Assembly (NCBI RefSeq): GCF_030160015.1
Contig: NZ_BSNN01000002.1
Location: forward strand, 744,001-808,000
DNA: 64,000 nt
Direction: 5' to 3'
DNA from: Amylibacter marinus
Lineage (GTDB): Bacteria > Pseudomonadota > Alphaproteobacteria > Rhodobacterales > Rhodobacteraceae
The notes beneath the pieces were generated by a model that was given only the letters and a program-made list of their open reading frames with translations, had not been told where the DNA came from and did not search any database. Both the position numbers and the translations under genes were made by a program. Position 1 is the first letter of the stretch; every line of letters begins with the position of its first letter. Positions 1-9,461 of the stretch are shown here, in pieces.

Positions 1-1
1 A

Positions 2-256
2 GCCGGGGACAGTTTGGATTTTTTCAAGGTTGAATATATCAACGATACGGTAATGCTACTGAGCGAGCGAGATCGGCATTTGGATGTGTTAACCTGTGTG
101 TCGACCAAAGGATCGCAGCTAACGATCACCTCTTCGGTCATGGTACATAATTGGTTTGGTCGCATCTATATGGTGCCGGTGGCACCTGCGCATCGCGTGA
201 TTGTGCGGCGTATGTTAAACAGGCTGGTCACGGCACAAGAGGCCCATAGCGCATAA
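2..256 (+). CDS. DUF2867-family protein, 3' end only
   Basis: The reading frame is open from the first base of the window, so this is the C-terminal part of a longer protein whose start lies upstream. The visible 84 residues carry a pattern typical of roseobacter DUF2867 proteins: an ERDRHLDV stretch, two beta-like segments, and HNWFGR followed by PVAPAH. The fold is probably SRPBCC-like. No biochemical function is known to me for the family. It ends just before a strong terminator and converges on the Deg protease gene. Family call is from recalled motif similarity only. Confidence 0.7.
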   Translation, partial: AGDSLDFFKVEYINDTVMLLSERDRHLDVLTCVSTKGSQLTITSSVMVHNWFGRIYMVPVAPAHRVIVRRMLNRLVTAQEAHSA

Positions 257-283
257 AAAAACCCGCCTAGAAAGGCGGGTTTT
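257..283. terminator. Bidirectional intrinsic terminator
   Basis: A stem of AAAACCCGCCT against AGGCGGGTTTT with a short loop lies between two convergent genes (stop codons at 256 and 301). It has T-rich ends in both directions, so it can serve the DUF2867 gene on the plus strand and the Deg protease gene on the minus strand. Confidence 0.85.
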
Positions 284-300
284 CGGTGTATTCATTTATT

Positions 301-1782
301 TTATTCAGCCAAAACCAAGCCAACAAAGCGCGCATTACCACCGCGTGCCACCAGCATCAGGACAGATTTACGACCCGCAGCGACCACATCGGCAAAGGCC
401 TTGGTGACCTGTTCCGGCGAGGTTACGGGTTCTTGTGCGATCTTTTGGATAACGTCGCCAACACGGATGCCTTTTACAAAAGCATCCGATGTTTCATCCA
501 CATCGATCACCACCACACCTTCTACCGAACCATCAATATTATACTGCTCTTTGAGACTATCGGATATCGGGGCAAGCTTCATGCCCTTTTCTGTGACGTC
601 CGCTGGCGTTTCTTCGGGCTTGGCAACCACTGGTGTAACCTCGGCCTTTTCTGCGTCCTCGCGGCGACCAAGTGTCACCAACAGCGTTTGTGTCTTGCCA
701 TCGCGGTAAATCACCACCCGCACAGCCTTGCCAACCTCGGCGTTGCCAACTGCGGCAACAAGCTCGCGGGTACCTACAACGTCTACCCCATCAAAGGTCA
801 GGATAACATCGCCGGCCAATATGCCCGCATCTGCGCCAGGGCCTGCGGGCACGCCGCTGACGATTGCGCCCTTGGCACTATCAAGGCCTAATGCAGAGGC
901 CATGTCACTGTCGATATCTTGGATTTGCACGCCCAGCCAACCACGACGGGTTTCACCGAACTCTTGCAGCTGTTGGACAACACGGCTTACAACCTTGGAC
1001 GACATGGAGAACCCAAGACCGATAGAGCCACCATTAGGAGAGATGATCGCCGTATTCACACCGATGACATCGCCATCCATGTTAAACAGTGGGCCACCAG
1101 AATTCCCGCGATTAATTGCGGCATCAGTTTGGATGTAATCATCATATGGGCCAGAGCGCAGCGAGCGATTGCGCGCCGAGATAATTCCAGCAGAAACCGA
1201 GAACCCCTGCCCCAATGGGTTACCGATAGCCATCACCCAATCACCGACCCGCGCGATATCGCTGTCGCCAAATGCAACAAAGGGCAGCGGCTCTTCGGCC
1301 TCGACCTTTAGAACCGCAACATCGGTTTTCGCATCACGTCCAATCAGCTTTGCATCGCGTTTCGTGCCATCGAAAAATTCGATGGTGATTTCATCGGCCT
1401 TATCAATAACGTGGTTGTTGGTTACAATAAATCCATCCGCCGAGATCACAAAGCCAGAGCCCAGCGCGGATGAACGGCGCGGACGGCTGGGGCCGGTATT
1501 TGGACCCTCGTTAAAGAAATCATCGAACAGATCGCCGAAGGGGCTGCCCTCGGGAACCTGCGGACGGTTTTCACCAGAGCGGCCCACCACGGTGGTGGAT
1601 GTGGTGATATTCACCACAGAGGGTGACAGACGCTCTGCCAGATCAGCGAAGCTGTCTGGGGCGCCTCTGGCGTGGCTGCTGATGGCGGAGGCAATCCATA
1701 GCATTATCGCCATGAGTGTGGCGTTTAAATAGATTGGCAACTGATCAACATATAGCTTCTTGGTTCTGGCGATTGGGGTCAC
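301..1782 (-). CDS. Deg/HtrA-family periplasmic serine endoprotease
   Basis: This is a trypsin-like protease plus two PDZ domains that degrades or refolds damaged envelope proteins. In the 493-residue product the catalytic triad is His124 (TNNHVI), Asp154 (KTDVAV) and Ser228 (RGNSGGP). PDZ1 follows from about residue 277 and PDZ2 lies near residues 410-490. A hydrophobic segment at about residues 18-34 after a basic N-terminus is a signal peptide or anchor. The start chosen is GTG at 1782, because a perfect GGAGG sits at 1789-1793; the frame remains open to an ATG at 1833. It lies 161 bases downstream of DUF2065 and hflKC on the same strand, a common arrangement in Rhodobacterales. Confidence 0.93.
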   Translation of the reverse strand: MTPIARTKKLYVDQLPIYLNATLMAIMLWIASAISSHARGAPDSFADLAERLSPSVVNITTSTTVVGRSGENRPQVPEGSPFGDLFDDFFNEGPNTGPSRPRRSSALGSGFVISADGFIVTNNHVIDKADEITIEFFDGTKRDAKLIGRDAKTDVAVLKVEAEEPLPFVAFGDSDIARVGDWVMAIGNPLGQGFSVSAGIISARNRSLRSGPYDDYIQTDAAINRGNSGGPLFNMDGDVIGVNTAIISPNGGSIGLGFSMSSKVVSRVVQQLQEFGETRRGWLGVQIQDIDSDMASALGLDSAKGAIVSGVPAGPGADAGILAGDVILTFDGVDVVGTRELVAAVGNAEVGKAVRVVIYRDGKTQTLLVTLGRREDAEKAEVTPVVAKPEETPADVTEKGMKLAPISDSLKEQYNIDGSVEGVVVIDVDETSDAFVKGIRVGDVIQKIAQEPVTSPEQVTKAFADVVAAGRKSVLMLVARGGNARFVGLVLAE

Positions 1783-1943
1783 TCTTATCCTCCATTTGGG
1801 CAATTTATAGGGCTCTCCTGTCGAGCCTATCATTAAAGATGTAGTTTTTACCTAAGTTTTCAAGTCAATTTCGGGTAATATACCTCAAAACCACGTGAAG
1901 GTATCACAGGTATTTATCACATTCCTGTTTAGCGGTTTTTTGC

Positions 1944-2138
1944 TTAGGCTACAAAAGCGCGCACCGCCCACAGCATCACAACCCCAAATGCGACGATGAT
2001 CAAACCAATGGTGCGCTTGCGGGTCAGGGGCATTTCAGACAGTGTCTGAAGCAGGTCTTGGTAACGCAAAGGGGCCAGTGCAAGCACCAGCCCCTCGATC
2101 ACAGCCACAAGGGCCAGTGCTGTTAGAAAATCGCTCAT
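1944..2138 (-). CDS. DUF2065 (YjeT-like) small membrane protein
   Basis: A 64-residue protein with two hydrophobic segments (about residues 5-24 and 43-62) around a short basic loop (MPLTRKRT). It matches the YjeT/DUF2065 family, whose role is unknown. Its ATG overlaps the hflC stop by 4 bases (ATGA), so translation is probably coupled to hflC. In gammaproteobacteria yjeT is also next to hflKC, which suggests a link to the HflKC/FtsH membrane protease complex; that link is inference from context. Confidence 0.85.
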   Translation of the reverse strand: MSDFLTALALVAVIEGLVLALAPLRYQDLLQTLSEMPLTRKRTIGLIIVAFGVVMLWAVRAFVA

Positions 2139-3007
2139 TCAGGCACGGTGTCTGACTTTAGATAATCAAAAAACTCGCTATCGGGTGAGATAACCAAGGT
2201 CGAATTGTCGCCCTTTAGCGCTGTTTCATAGGCCGAAAGCGAGCGGTAAAACGCGAAGAACTCCGGATCACGGCCAAAGGCCTCGGCGAAGATCGCATTG
2301 CGCTTCGCATCGGCCTCACCGCGGATGATATCCGCATCCTTTTGTGCGGCAGAGGTGGTCTCCACCACCAAGCGATCCGCCGACGCACGCACACGCTGTG
2401 CCGCCTCGTTACCGCGGGCGATTTCATCGGCCGCTTCGCGTTCACGCTCTGCGCGCATCCGCTCAAAGGTTTGCTCTAGGTTTTGCTGTGGTAGATCCGC
2501 ACGTTTGATACGCACATCGATCACCTCAACCCCCAGTGCCGCCGCTTTTAGGCGCGATGCATCACGGATCGCATTCATCAACGCCACACGATCCGCCGAC
2601 AGCAACGCGCTAGAGTTTTGATCCCCCAAAACCTCACGCAGTTCTGAATTTAGGATCGTTTCCAACCGCGCATTCGCCGAGCGCACACCACCAGAGCCGA
2701 CGGCCTTGCGGAATTGAACAGCATTGGTAATCCGCCAGCGGGCAAAAGCATCCACCTCAAAACGGCGGTTGTCCTTCATCGTCACCTCTAGGGGTTGGGT
2801 ATCAAGGGGCTGGATACGATCATCGTATTTCACGATTTCATGCAGACCAGGAACTTTGAAATTCAGGCCGGGCTCTGAAATCACACCTGTGACTTCGCCA
2901 AACCATAGACGTAGAACGGTTTGACGTTCGTCTACGATATAAGCAGAGGACAACCCAAGCAGGCCAAGAGCCACAACAAGCGGCAATAAAAGTGTAGAGC
3001 GTGCCAT
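2135..3007 (-). CDS. hflC: HflC, SPFH-domain membrane protease modulator
   Basis: A 290-residue protein with an N-terminal membrane segment (about residues 4-24), then the SPFH/band 7 domain and a long charged alpha-helical region rich in Glu, Arg and Ala (about residues 175-240). HflC pairs with HflK in a periplasm-facing complex that regulates FtsH. The length is normal. Its ATG overlaps the hflK stop by one base (TAATG), so the two subunits are translationally coupled. Confidence 0.95.
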   Translation of the reverse strand: MARSTLLLPLVVALGLLGLSSAYIVDERQTVLRLWFGEVTGVISEPGLNFKVPGLHEIVKYDDRIQPLDTQPLEVTMKDNRRFEVDAFARWRITNAVQFRKAVGSGGVRSANARLETILNSELREVLGDQNSSALLSADRVALMNAIRDASRLKAAALGVEVIDVRIKRADLPQQNLEQTFERMRAEREREAADEIARGNEAAQRVRASADRLVVETTSAAQKDADIIRGEADAKRNAIFAEAFGRDPEFFAFYRSLSAYETALKGDNSTLVISPDSEFFDYLKSDTVPE

Positions 3008-4149
3008 TAGTTTGCTCCTCCCTTAGGTTTAGACAATTCATTCAACGGTAGATACGGCACAACGCCCTGCCCGCCGCTATTCTCGTCGATGATCACCTTG
3101 TTCACATCCCCATAAACCTTTTCGATGGTTTCAAGGTATAAACGCTTGCGGGTCACCTCTGGTGCTTTAGCGTATTCCTCGTAAACAGCCTTGAAACGGG
3201 ATGCTTCACCCTCGGCTTGGTTGATGGTCTGTGCGCGGTAACCTTCTGCTTGTTCTAGCAATTGCGCCGCTTCACCACGTGCGCCTGCAACTTTGGTATT
3301 GGCATAGGCATCGGCCTGTTTTTCCAATGTATCGCGGGTTTGTTCCGCCGCTTGTACATCCCGGAAGGCATCTGCCACAGATTCTGGCGGATCAGCCTTG
3401 TCAAAGTTGACGCGAATGATGTTCACACCAGCATCATAGCTGTCCAAAGTTTCTTGGATCAATTCTTGTAGCTCTGCCGCGATCTTGCCCTTACCTGTGG
3501 TCAGGATCGGGGTCAGGTCGGTGCGTGCAACAATCTCGCGCATCACAGATTCAGAAACCGCGCGGATGGTTTCCTCTGGATCTTTTAGATTGAACAAGAA
3601 ATTTTGTGCATCATTGATGTTCCAAACGACCTGAAAATCGATATCAACGATGTTTTCATCCCCGGTTAGCATCAGGCCTTGATCTGCCCGTCCCCCGCGA
3701 CCAACACCAATATTTTCAGTGTTTTCGCGCGTTACTGGTACGATTTCTTTGGTCACAACAGGCCATGGTGCGAAGTTCAAGCCCTCGGATCCGGTTTTAT
3801 AGTATTCCCCAAAGAACAGCTCGACAGATTGTTCGGACGTATCAACGCGGTAAAAGCTGTTGAACACCCATAGACCAAACAGCGCAATCAAAATCAATCC
3901 AATGCCACCAAACCCAATACCAGGGCCCGAAGGTCCTGTGGAATTGGGGCGATTGCCGGTAGAGCCGCCTTTGCCGCCCATCAAAACACGTAGTTGATCC
4001 TGCCCCTTGCGGATAATATCGTCAATATCAGGTGGGCCGCCGTTGCCACCACCATTACCGCCACTGGGTGGGCGTCCACCGCCATTGTTACCAGAGCCAC
4101 GGTTATCACCGCCACCGCCCCATGGGCCACCAGAGTTATTTCCAGCCAT
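3007..4149 (-). CDS. hflK: HflK, SPFH-domain membrane protease modulator
   Basis: The partner of HflC, 380 residues. The cytoplasmic N-terminus is very rich in Gly and Asn (residues 1-45), followed by a DIDDIIRKGQDQLR helix typical of HflK, a membrane segment at about 79-98, the SPFH domain and a charged helical region. It is the first gene of hflK-hflC-DUF2065-(Deg). A sequence AGGAGG lies upstream of the ATG, although the spacing (about 13 bases) is longer than usual. Confidence 0.95.
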   Translation of the reverse strand: MAGNNSGGPWGGGGDNRGSGNNGGGRPPSGGNGGGNGGPPDIDDIIRKGQDQLRVLMGGKGGSTGNRPNSTGPSGPGIGFGGIGLILIALFGLWVFNSFYRVDTSEQSVELFFGEYYKTGSEGLNFAPWPVVTKEIVPVTRENTENIGVGRGGRADQGLMLTGDENIVDIDFQVVWNINDAQNFLFNLKDPEETIRAVSESVMREIVARTDLTPILTTGKGKIAAELQELIQETLDSYDAGVNIIRVNFDKADPPESVADAFRDVQAAEQTRDTLEKQADAYANTKVAGARGEAAQLLEQAEGYRAQTINQAEGEASRFKAVYEEYAKAPEVTRKRLYLETIEKVYGDVNKVIIDENSGGQGVVPYLPLNELSKPKGGAN

Positions 4150-4227
4150 AAATACAAAATCCTCCTGAGATTTATGCGTATTAGATTTTACCTGACACTA
4201 AATGTCAAAATATCAAGATGCCAGCCC

Positions 4228-5583
4228 CTAAACAGTGCGTGTTGGGGCGCCTAGCGTTACCAATTCTTCGGCCGCTGTTGGGTGTACGGCCATTGTGCGA
4301 TCGAAGTCTTGCTTGGTTGCACCCATTTTAATGGCCACACCGGCTAACTGGATCATCTCGCCGGCGCCGTGGCCCACAATATGAAGCCCCAGCACCTGCT
4401 GGCTATCCGTAGCGACAATCAGCTTCATCAGCATCTTTTCACTGCGCCCAGCCAAAATCACCTTCATTGGGCGAAAGCTGGCAACATAGACATCTATCTT
4501 GCCCGTTTCGCGTGCGGCCTCTTCTGATAGGCCGATGGTGCCGATTTCGGGTTGCGTGAAAACAGCTGTCGGGATCAGCTCGTGATCCGGTTGCGTTGGG
4601 TTTGATTTGAATACGGTTTCAATGAATGCTGCGGATTCCACAATTGCCACAGGGGTCAGTTGTACGCGGTCTGTTACATCCCCCACGGCATAGATCGAGG
4701 GCACAGAGGTCTGCGAAAACCCATCCACCTGTATTTGCCCCTTGGGGCCAAGGGGCACGCCGACCTCTTCCAAGCCCAGCCCATCGGTATTGGGCACGCG
4801 CCCCGTAGCATAGAGCACCTGATCAACCGTAAAGCTATCGCCCAGCGTTGGGGTAACCAGCAGGCCATCATCGGTTTTTTCAATGCTTTTGACATCGGTG
4901 TTCACCCGCAGATCCACGCCCTTGGCGCGCATTTCCTCGGCGACAAAATCCGCAACCTCAGCATCAAATCCGCGCAGAATTTGAGCACCGCGGTAAAACT
5001 GTATGGTTTCGGATCCTAAGCCATTCAAAATACAGGCAAATTCACAGGCGATATAGCCCCCGCCTACAACCAAAACGCGCTTGGGTTGGGCGGGTAGTTC
5101 GAATATTTCATTTGATGAAATCACATGTTCGCCGCCCGATATCGCAGGTACAAACGGCCGTCCACCTGTAGCGACCAAGATGTGCTTGGCAGTAATTACC
5201 TGCCCATCGGCCAACCTAACAGAATGCGCATCGTTCAGCACAGCACGCGTGCGAAAATGCGTGACCGCATTGTTATCCAGAACGGATTGGTAGATGCCCT
5301 CTAGGCGGTCGATTTCGGCGTTTTTGGCCTGCATAAACTTGGCCCAGTTGAAGCTGGCATCGCCCACAGACCAGCCATAGCCCGCCGCATCTTCGAAATG
5401 TTCGGAAAATTCTGATGCATAGACCATTAGTTTTTTGGGGACACAGCCGCGGATCACACAAGTCCCCCCGTAGCGGTATTCCTCGGCCAAGGCCACCGAT
5501 GCGCCCGATTGCGCCGCCAAGCGCGCGGCGCGCACCCCACCAGAGCCTGCACCAATTACGAAGAGATCAAAGTCAAAAGTCAT
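4228..5583 (-). CDS. gor: Glutathione-disulfide reductase
   Basis: An FAD-dependent class I disulfide oxidoreductase that reduces oxidised glutathione with NADPH in the cytosol. It has an N-terminal FAD fingerprint (FVIGAGSGG), the redox-active pair Cys42 and Cys47 (GGTCVIRGCVPKK), a second Rossmann motif (VVGGGYIACEFA), the ATGR motif and a C-terminal HPTAAEELV with the catalytic His-Glu. I start at ATG 5583 (MTFDFDLFV), one base after the rpiA stop; an in-frame ATG at 5592 would overlap rpiA. It is co-directional with rpiA, probably one operon. Confidence 0.93.
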   Translation of the reverse strand: MTFDFDLFVIGAGSGGVRAARLAAQSGASVALAEEYRYGGTCVIRGCVPKKLMVYASEFSEHFEDAAGYGWSVGDASFNWAKFMQAKNAEIDRLEGIYQSVLDNNAVTHFRTRAVLNDAHSVRLADGQVITAKHILVATGGRPFVPAISGGEHVISSNEIFELPAQPKRVLVVGGGYIACEFACILNGLGSETIQFYRGAQILRGFDAEVADFVAEEMRAKGVDLRVNTDVKSIEKTDDGLLVTPTLGDSFTVDQVLYATGRVPNTDGLGLEEVGVPLGPKGQIQVDGFSQTSVPSIYAVGDVTDRVQLTPVAIVESAAFIETVFKSNPTQPDHELIPTAVFTQPEIGTIGLSEEAARETGKIDVYVASFRPMKVILAGRSEKMLMKLIVATDSQQVLGLHIVGHGAGEMIQLAGVAIKMGATKQDFDRTMAVHPTAAEELVTLGAPTRTV

Positions 5584-5584
5584 A

Positions 5585-6376
5585 TTACGCATCCATTTCT
5601 AACAGCGCCGCGATTAAATCGGCCTCAGCCGCCAGATCATAGGATTTCTCAGACCAACCGCCAGTACCCTCACGAAAACGTGCTGTGCCATCTGCATCCC
5701 CCATAATAATAGTGCTGGCCATATCGATAAATAGACCGGTTTCCACAACCCCTGGAATGTTCAACATGGCATCAGACAGCGCCCTTGGCGCGATGATTTT
5801 CTCAGCGTAAATATCCAAAATATGATTGCCCTCGTCGGTGACAAAGGGTTGGGTTGGGCCGCCGCGCCAAGTAGTGCGCACCGCCAGCCCCAAGGATTTC
5901 AGCGCCTCTTCAACTTGGCGCTGGGTTGAAATCCACCCAAATTTCGTAACCTCGATCGGCAAAGGAAAGGCGCCTAGGTGATCGACCTGCTTGGAGGCGT
6001 CGGTGATGATAACCAGCCGTTTCGCATTGCTTTCTACGATTTTTTCCTGTAGCAATGCGCCCCCGCCCCCTTTGATTAGATCTAGGTTTGGGTCAAACTC
6101 ATCGGCGCCATCAATCGCCAGATCCAATGCCCCCAGGGCATCAAGAGATTGGATTTCAATCCCAAGGCTGGTGGCCAAATTCGTGGTTTGGGTGGAGGTC
6201 GCACAGGCCTGAAACATAAGGCCGTGATTGTTTTGGGCATGAGCCAACAGTTTGACCAGCCATGCGGCGGTAGATCCTGTACCCAGCCCGAGCTTCATTC
6301 CAGCACGCACCTCTTGCATCGCATGTTTGGCAGAGATGAATTTTCCGATTTCGGCGGGGGGAAGTGTATCAATCAT
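5585..6376 (-). CDS. rpiA: Ribose-5-phosphate isomerase A
   Basis: It interconverts ribose 5-phosphate and ribulose 5-phosphate in the pentose phosphate pathway. The 263-residue protein has the family motifs GLGTGSTA near residues 30-37, DGADE(F) and KGGGGALLQEK in the middle, and a C-terminal region with DADG. The length is slightly above that of E. coli RpiA because of extra N- and C-terminal residues. It is transcribed away from sdaA and is followed immediately by gor. Confidence 0.95.
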   Translation of the reverse strand: MIDTLPPAEIGKFISAKHAMQEVRAGMKLGLGTGSTAAWLVKLLAHAQNNHGLMFQACATSTQTTNLATSLGIEIQSLDALGALDLAIDGADEFDPNLDLIKGGGGALLQEKIVESNAKRLVIITDASKQVDHLGAFPLPIEVTKFGWISTQRQVEEALKSLGLAVRTTWRGGPTQPFVTDEGNHILDIYAEKIIAPRALSDAMLNIPGVVETGLFIDMASTIIMGDADGTARFREGTGGWSEKSYDLAAEADLIAALLEMDA

Positions 6377-6586
6377 GGCGACTTTCGGTTCTGTAAGCTG
6401 GGGTTAGGGAAACGGTTATGGAATCTGTTCAAACTATATGAGGTTTCAAATCTCAGGGCGACAAGAAAGCGCCGATATCGTCACGATAGCCCCTATTAAT
6501 GCCGCTTTTTAGTGCTATGAATTTTCAAACCGGATATATTCTGTTGGAAACCATCAAAATACCAGCACGATCACAGGGCAGAATTC

Positions 6587-7963
6587 ATGTTTCTAAGCAT
6601 CTTCGATATCTTTAAGATCGGCGTAGGCCCATCCAGTTCTCATACCATGGGCCCAATGGTGGCTGCGGGGCGGTTTCTGAATCAGCTGCTGGAACATGGG
6701 ATCAAGGCGCACAGCCTTGGCGCATCTTTGCATGGGTCATTGGCCTTCACGGGCAAAGGACACCAAAGCGACTTTGCGACCATTATGGGGTTGGCAGGTT
6801 TTGCGCCCGAAAGTTTTGATGCCGATGTGGGGCGCGCGACATATGCAGAAATTGCCCGTACGGGGGAAATCCATCCCGCGGGTCACACCGCCTATCTTTT
6901 CGATCCAGAAACATCTGTGCGATTTGATTTTGACCGTGTGCTAGAGGGACATGCGAATGGAATGGTTCTTTACGCCTACGACGCCATTGGCACGGTTTTA
7001 TTCGAAGAGACCTATTACTCTATCGGCGGCGGATTCGTAAAAACCAGTGCCGAGCTGGCCTCGGCCACGGTGCAAGACCCGGATCAAGGGGCAGTACCCT
7101 ACCCTTTTAAAACCGCCGATCAAATGGTGCACATGGCCGCCAACAGCGGCAAAAGCATTTCCGAGATGAAATGGGCAAACGAAATGGCCACACTAGAGGC
7201 CAAACAATTATCCGATGGCATTGCGCGCATTTGGGAGGTGATGAACACCTGTATCGAAGCTGGATTAAAAACCGACGGCATTCTACCCGGAGGTCTATAT
7301 GTAAAGCGCCGCGCCAAGGGAATTCATGAAAGCCTGCGCCGCGAACAGGGCCGAAATTTTGCCGCACCCCATATCATCAATGACTGGATGTCGTGTTATG
7401 CCATGGCGGTAAACGAACAAAACGCCGCCGGCGCACAGGTGGTAACGGCCCCAACAAATGGTGCGGCTGGGGTTATTCCTGCAACTCTGCGGTATTATCT
7501 TGATCATGTTCCGAATGCCAGCATGTCGAAGATACCTGAATTCTTGCTGACAGCGGCAGCAATTGGGGGGCTGATCAAAACCAATGCCTCGATTTCGGGG
7601 GCCGAGGTGGGATGCCAAGGCGAGGTTGGATCTGCATCGGCCATGGCCGCCGCGGGCCTATGTGCCGTGTTGGGGGGGACGGTTACGCAAATCGAAAACG
7701 CCGCAGAAATCGCGCTGGAGCATCATCTGGGTATGACCTGTGACCCTATCAAGGGTCTGGTTCAGGCACCTTGCATCGAGCGCAATGGTTTGGGTGCAAT
7801 CAAGGCCGTTTCTGCCGCCTCTTTAGCCCTGCGCGGGGATGGCAAACATTTGGTATCTCTGGATGCCTGTGTGGAAACCATGCGTCAAACCGGGCGCGAT
7901 ATGGATACCAAATACAAGGAAACGTCCCAAGGTGGGTTGGCGGTAAATATCCCCGAGTGCTAG
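6587..7963 (+). CDS. sdaA: L-serine ammonia-lyase, iron-sulfur type
   Basis: It deaminates L-serine to pyruvate and ammonia using a labile [4Fe-4S] cluster. It is the single-chain form (458 residues), with the beta domain first (SVFDIFKIGVGPSSSHT-like N-terminus) and the alpha domain after about residue 180. The three cluster cysteines are Cys343 (EVGCQGEVG), Cys385 (MTCDP) and Cys396 (APCIERN), in the usual spacing. The gene stands alone on this strand. Its stop overlaps that of the convergent thiamine pyrophosphokinase gene by 4 bases. Confidence 0.95.
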   Translation: MFLSIFDIFKIGVGPSSSHTMGPMVAAGRFLNQLLEHGIKAHSLGASLHGSLAFTGKGHQSDFATIMGLAGFAPESFDADVGRATYAEIARTGEIHPAGHTAYLFDPETSVRFDFDRVLEGHANGMVLYAYDAIGTVLFEETYYSIGGGFVKTSAELASATVQDPDQGAVPYPFKTADQMVHMAANSGKSISEMKWANEMATLEAKQLSDGIARIWEVMNTCIEAGLKTDGILPGGLYVKRRAKGIHESLRREQGRNFAAPHIINDWMSCYAMAVNEQNAAGAQVVTAPTNGAAGVIPATLRYYLDHVPNASMSKIPEFLLTAAAIGGLIKTNASISGAEVGCQGEVGSASAMAAAGLCAVLGGTVTQIENAAEIALEHHLGMTCDPIKGLVQAPCIERNGLGAIKAVSAASLALRGDGKHLVSLDACVETMRQTGRDMDTKYKETSQGGLAVNIPEC

Positions 7964-8619
7964 GTAAGCTGGGCGCATAATAAGCCCATCACATCACGTT
8001 CGATAACGACCAAGGCAGTACCCGAGACCATATCAATGCGTACCTGCGGCTCAGTTGTGTGATTTGAGGTGCTGATAATGCCCATTGGCGACAATTCCAA
8101 CCCATTTAGCGCATAAGCCAACCCAGCAGAACGCGCAATACAGCGTTCTAGGGGAAACAGCGAAAACCGGGTACCGCACGGCACAGAAACATTCAGCTGT
8201 TTCGGGCATGCGAAGCATAGATCCTGATCAGAGATCAAGATGGCCGGTGTGCCCGCATTTTTGGCCAAGGTTGAAAAGCTGGCCAATGTATGATCCAGCC
8301 GCTGCCCCAAAAAACCGAAGCAAAGGATTTGAGGTGCCGTAATACTGCGCAGCGCCTTTTCGAAATCGGTAAAATTCTGATCGGGAAGATGCAAGCGGGG
8401 TATCTGGATTTCAGCCTGATCAACACTGTCGAAATCCCCCAGCACACAGGCCACATCCAGCCCTAACTTTTGGGCGGTGTGGTACCCCGCATCTGCACAG
8501 AGAATGGGGCCCGTGAAATCTGTTAGAAATTTGCAATCCTTTGCGCAGACATCGCCCCCCCCCAACAAGACCACTGGTGTTTCAAATTCAAGGTTGGGCA
8601 GAGCGGCAGCGCGGGTCAT
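7960..8619 (-). CDS. Thiamine pyrophosphokinase (thiamine diphosphokinase)
   Basis: It transfers pyrophosphate from ATP to thiamine to make thiamine diphosphate. Visible signatures are an N-terminal LLGGGD, CADAGYHTAQKLGL near residues 40-55, and the metal-binding GDFDS at about 62-66, followed by DFEKAL and a RLDHTLA motif. The C-terminal part forms the beta-sandwich thiamine-binding domain. The 219-residue length is normal. AGGA lies 9 bases upstream of the ATG. No TPP riboswitch was seen upstream. Confidence 0.88.
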   Translation of the reverse strand: MTRAAALPNLEFETPVVLLGGGDVCAKDCKFLTDFTGPILCADAGYHTAQKLGLDVACVLGDFDSVDQAEIQIPRLHLPDQNFTDFEKALRSITAPQILCFGFLGQRLDHTLASFSTLAKNAGTPAILISDQDLCFACPKQLNVSVPCGTRFSLFPLERCIARSAGLAYALNGLELSPMGIISTSNHTTEPQVRIDMVSGTALVVIERDVMGLLCAQLT

Positions 8620-8767
8620 TGCGGCAGTTCCTATTCGGGTGCAAAATATTTTCAGGAGTTTACATTTAACAGTTTTTTGGGCTAAATCACAGTTGTAATT
8701 ACCTTTTTAACAAAAATATGCGCACCAACTTTCGGCGTGAAATAGCGTTACAGGCGAGGCGAGATTC

Positions 8768-9292
8768 ATGGAGCAGAACCCCAAAGACCCAAGCGTTTCC
8801 GTAAATTACGGCAGCTTCTCGCTCTCTGTATCTGGCTATGACGACCCCTTTGAAATGGTGCAACAGGTTACGAAATTCTATAGCCAGATTGCCGCCGAGA
8901 ACCCGCATTTTGGCTCGCAGCCGGTGGCGGCAGATTACACCGCCCCGACAGATCCTGCGCCAAAAAAATCGCCCGATCCCGCCGCCGATTTGGGGCCAAA
9001 ATTTAAACGTCGGCGCGATTACAAAATCGCCCATACAGAGCCAAAATCCAAGGCCCAGATATGGGATCCAGAAAATCAGCCCAAGGAAGTGTTGTTGTTA
9101 ACCGAGGCTATTTCCAGCTATGCGCGCACCGATCAGGCGCAAATCGAAGCAAGCTCCGCTCCTCTTCTAGTTGACGAAAATCAGCCTGAAACGGCGGGAG
9201 AAACGGGCGGGTTAAGCGAAAAGAATGATGGCAAAAAATTGTCATATTTACATCTAAAGTATCCTTTTCGGCGATTTCCTGACAACAAGTAG
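8768..9292 (+). CDS. Conserved Rhodobacterales protein, short paralogue with SYGSFS/DPFE N-domain
   Basis: A 174-residue soluble protein of unknown function. The first ~45 residues (SVNYGSFSLSVSGYDDPFE, then a helix ending in NPHFG) are clearly related to the N-terminus of the next gene. The rest is low-complexity, rich in Pro, Ala, Lys and Glu, and probably disordered. I recall many roseobacter proteins of unknown role that start with this kind of domain. Compared with the neighbour it lacks most of the middle and C-terminal region. No CtrA box was found in front of it. Confidence 0.6.
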   Translation: MEQNPKDPSVSVNYGSFSLSVSGYDDPFEMVQQVTKFYSQIAAENPHFGSQPVAADYTAPTDPAPKKSPDPAADLGPKFKRRRDYKIAHTEPKSKAQIWDPENQPKEVLLLTEAISSYARTDQAQIEASSAPLLVDENQPETAGETGGLSEKNDGKKLSYLHLKYPFRRFPDNK

Positions 9293-9390
9293 CCTTATTT
9301 CCGCCATATACCTTTCAGAAATCGTGAAAATTATCACAAATCAAGCCTGAAACGCGATTATTATATATAAACGTTTACAGAAATTACTTC

Positions 9391-9406
9391 TTAATACATC
9401 ATTAAC
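9391..9406 (+). promoter_or_regulatory. Perfect CtrA-box (TTAA-N7-TTAAC)
   Basis: The sequence TTAATACATCATTAAC matches the full alphaproteobacterial CtrA consensus TTAA, seven bases, TTAAC. It ends 55 bases before the ATG of the 349-residue paralogue, a reasonable position for activation or repression by CtrA. It lies in an A+T-rich leader of 169 bases that also holds an AACGTTT palindrome. CtrA binding is inferred from the consensus only. Confidence 0.6.
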
Positions 9407-9461
9407 GCTTAAGGAGAGTAACGTCGACTGCTCGGGGGCTCTCCACTGCCGGAGATATGAT

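Noticed and set aside
286-1732. Long plus-strand frames opposite the Deg protease gene
   Set aside because: They are antisense shadows: the minus-strand frame has a full protease triad, two PDZ domains and a clear ribosome binding site, while the plus-strand translations match nothing.
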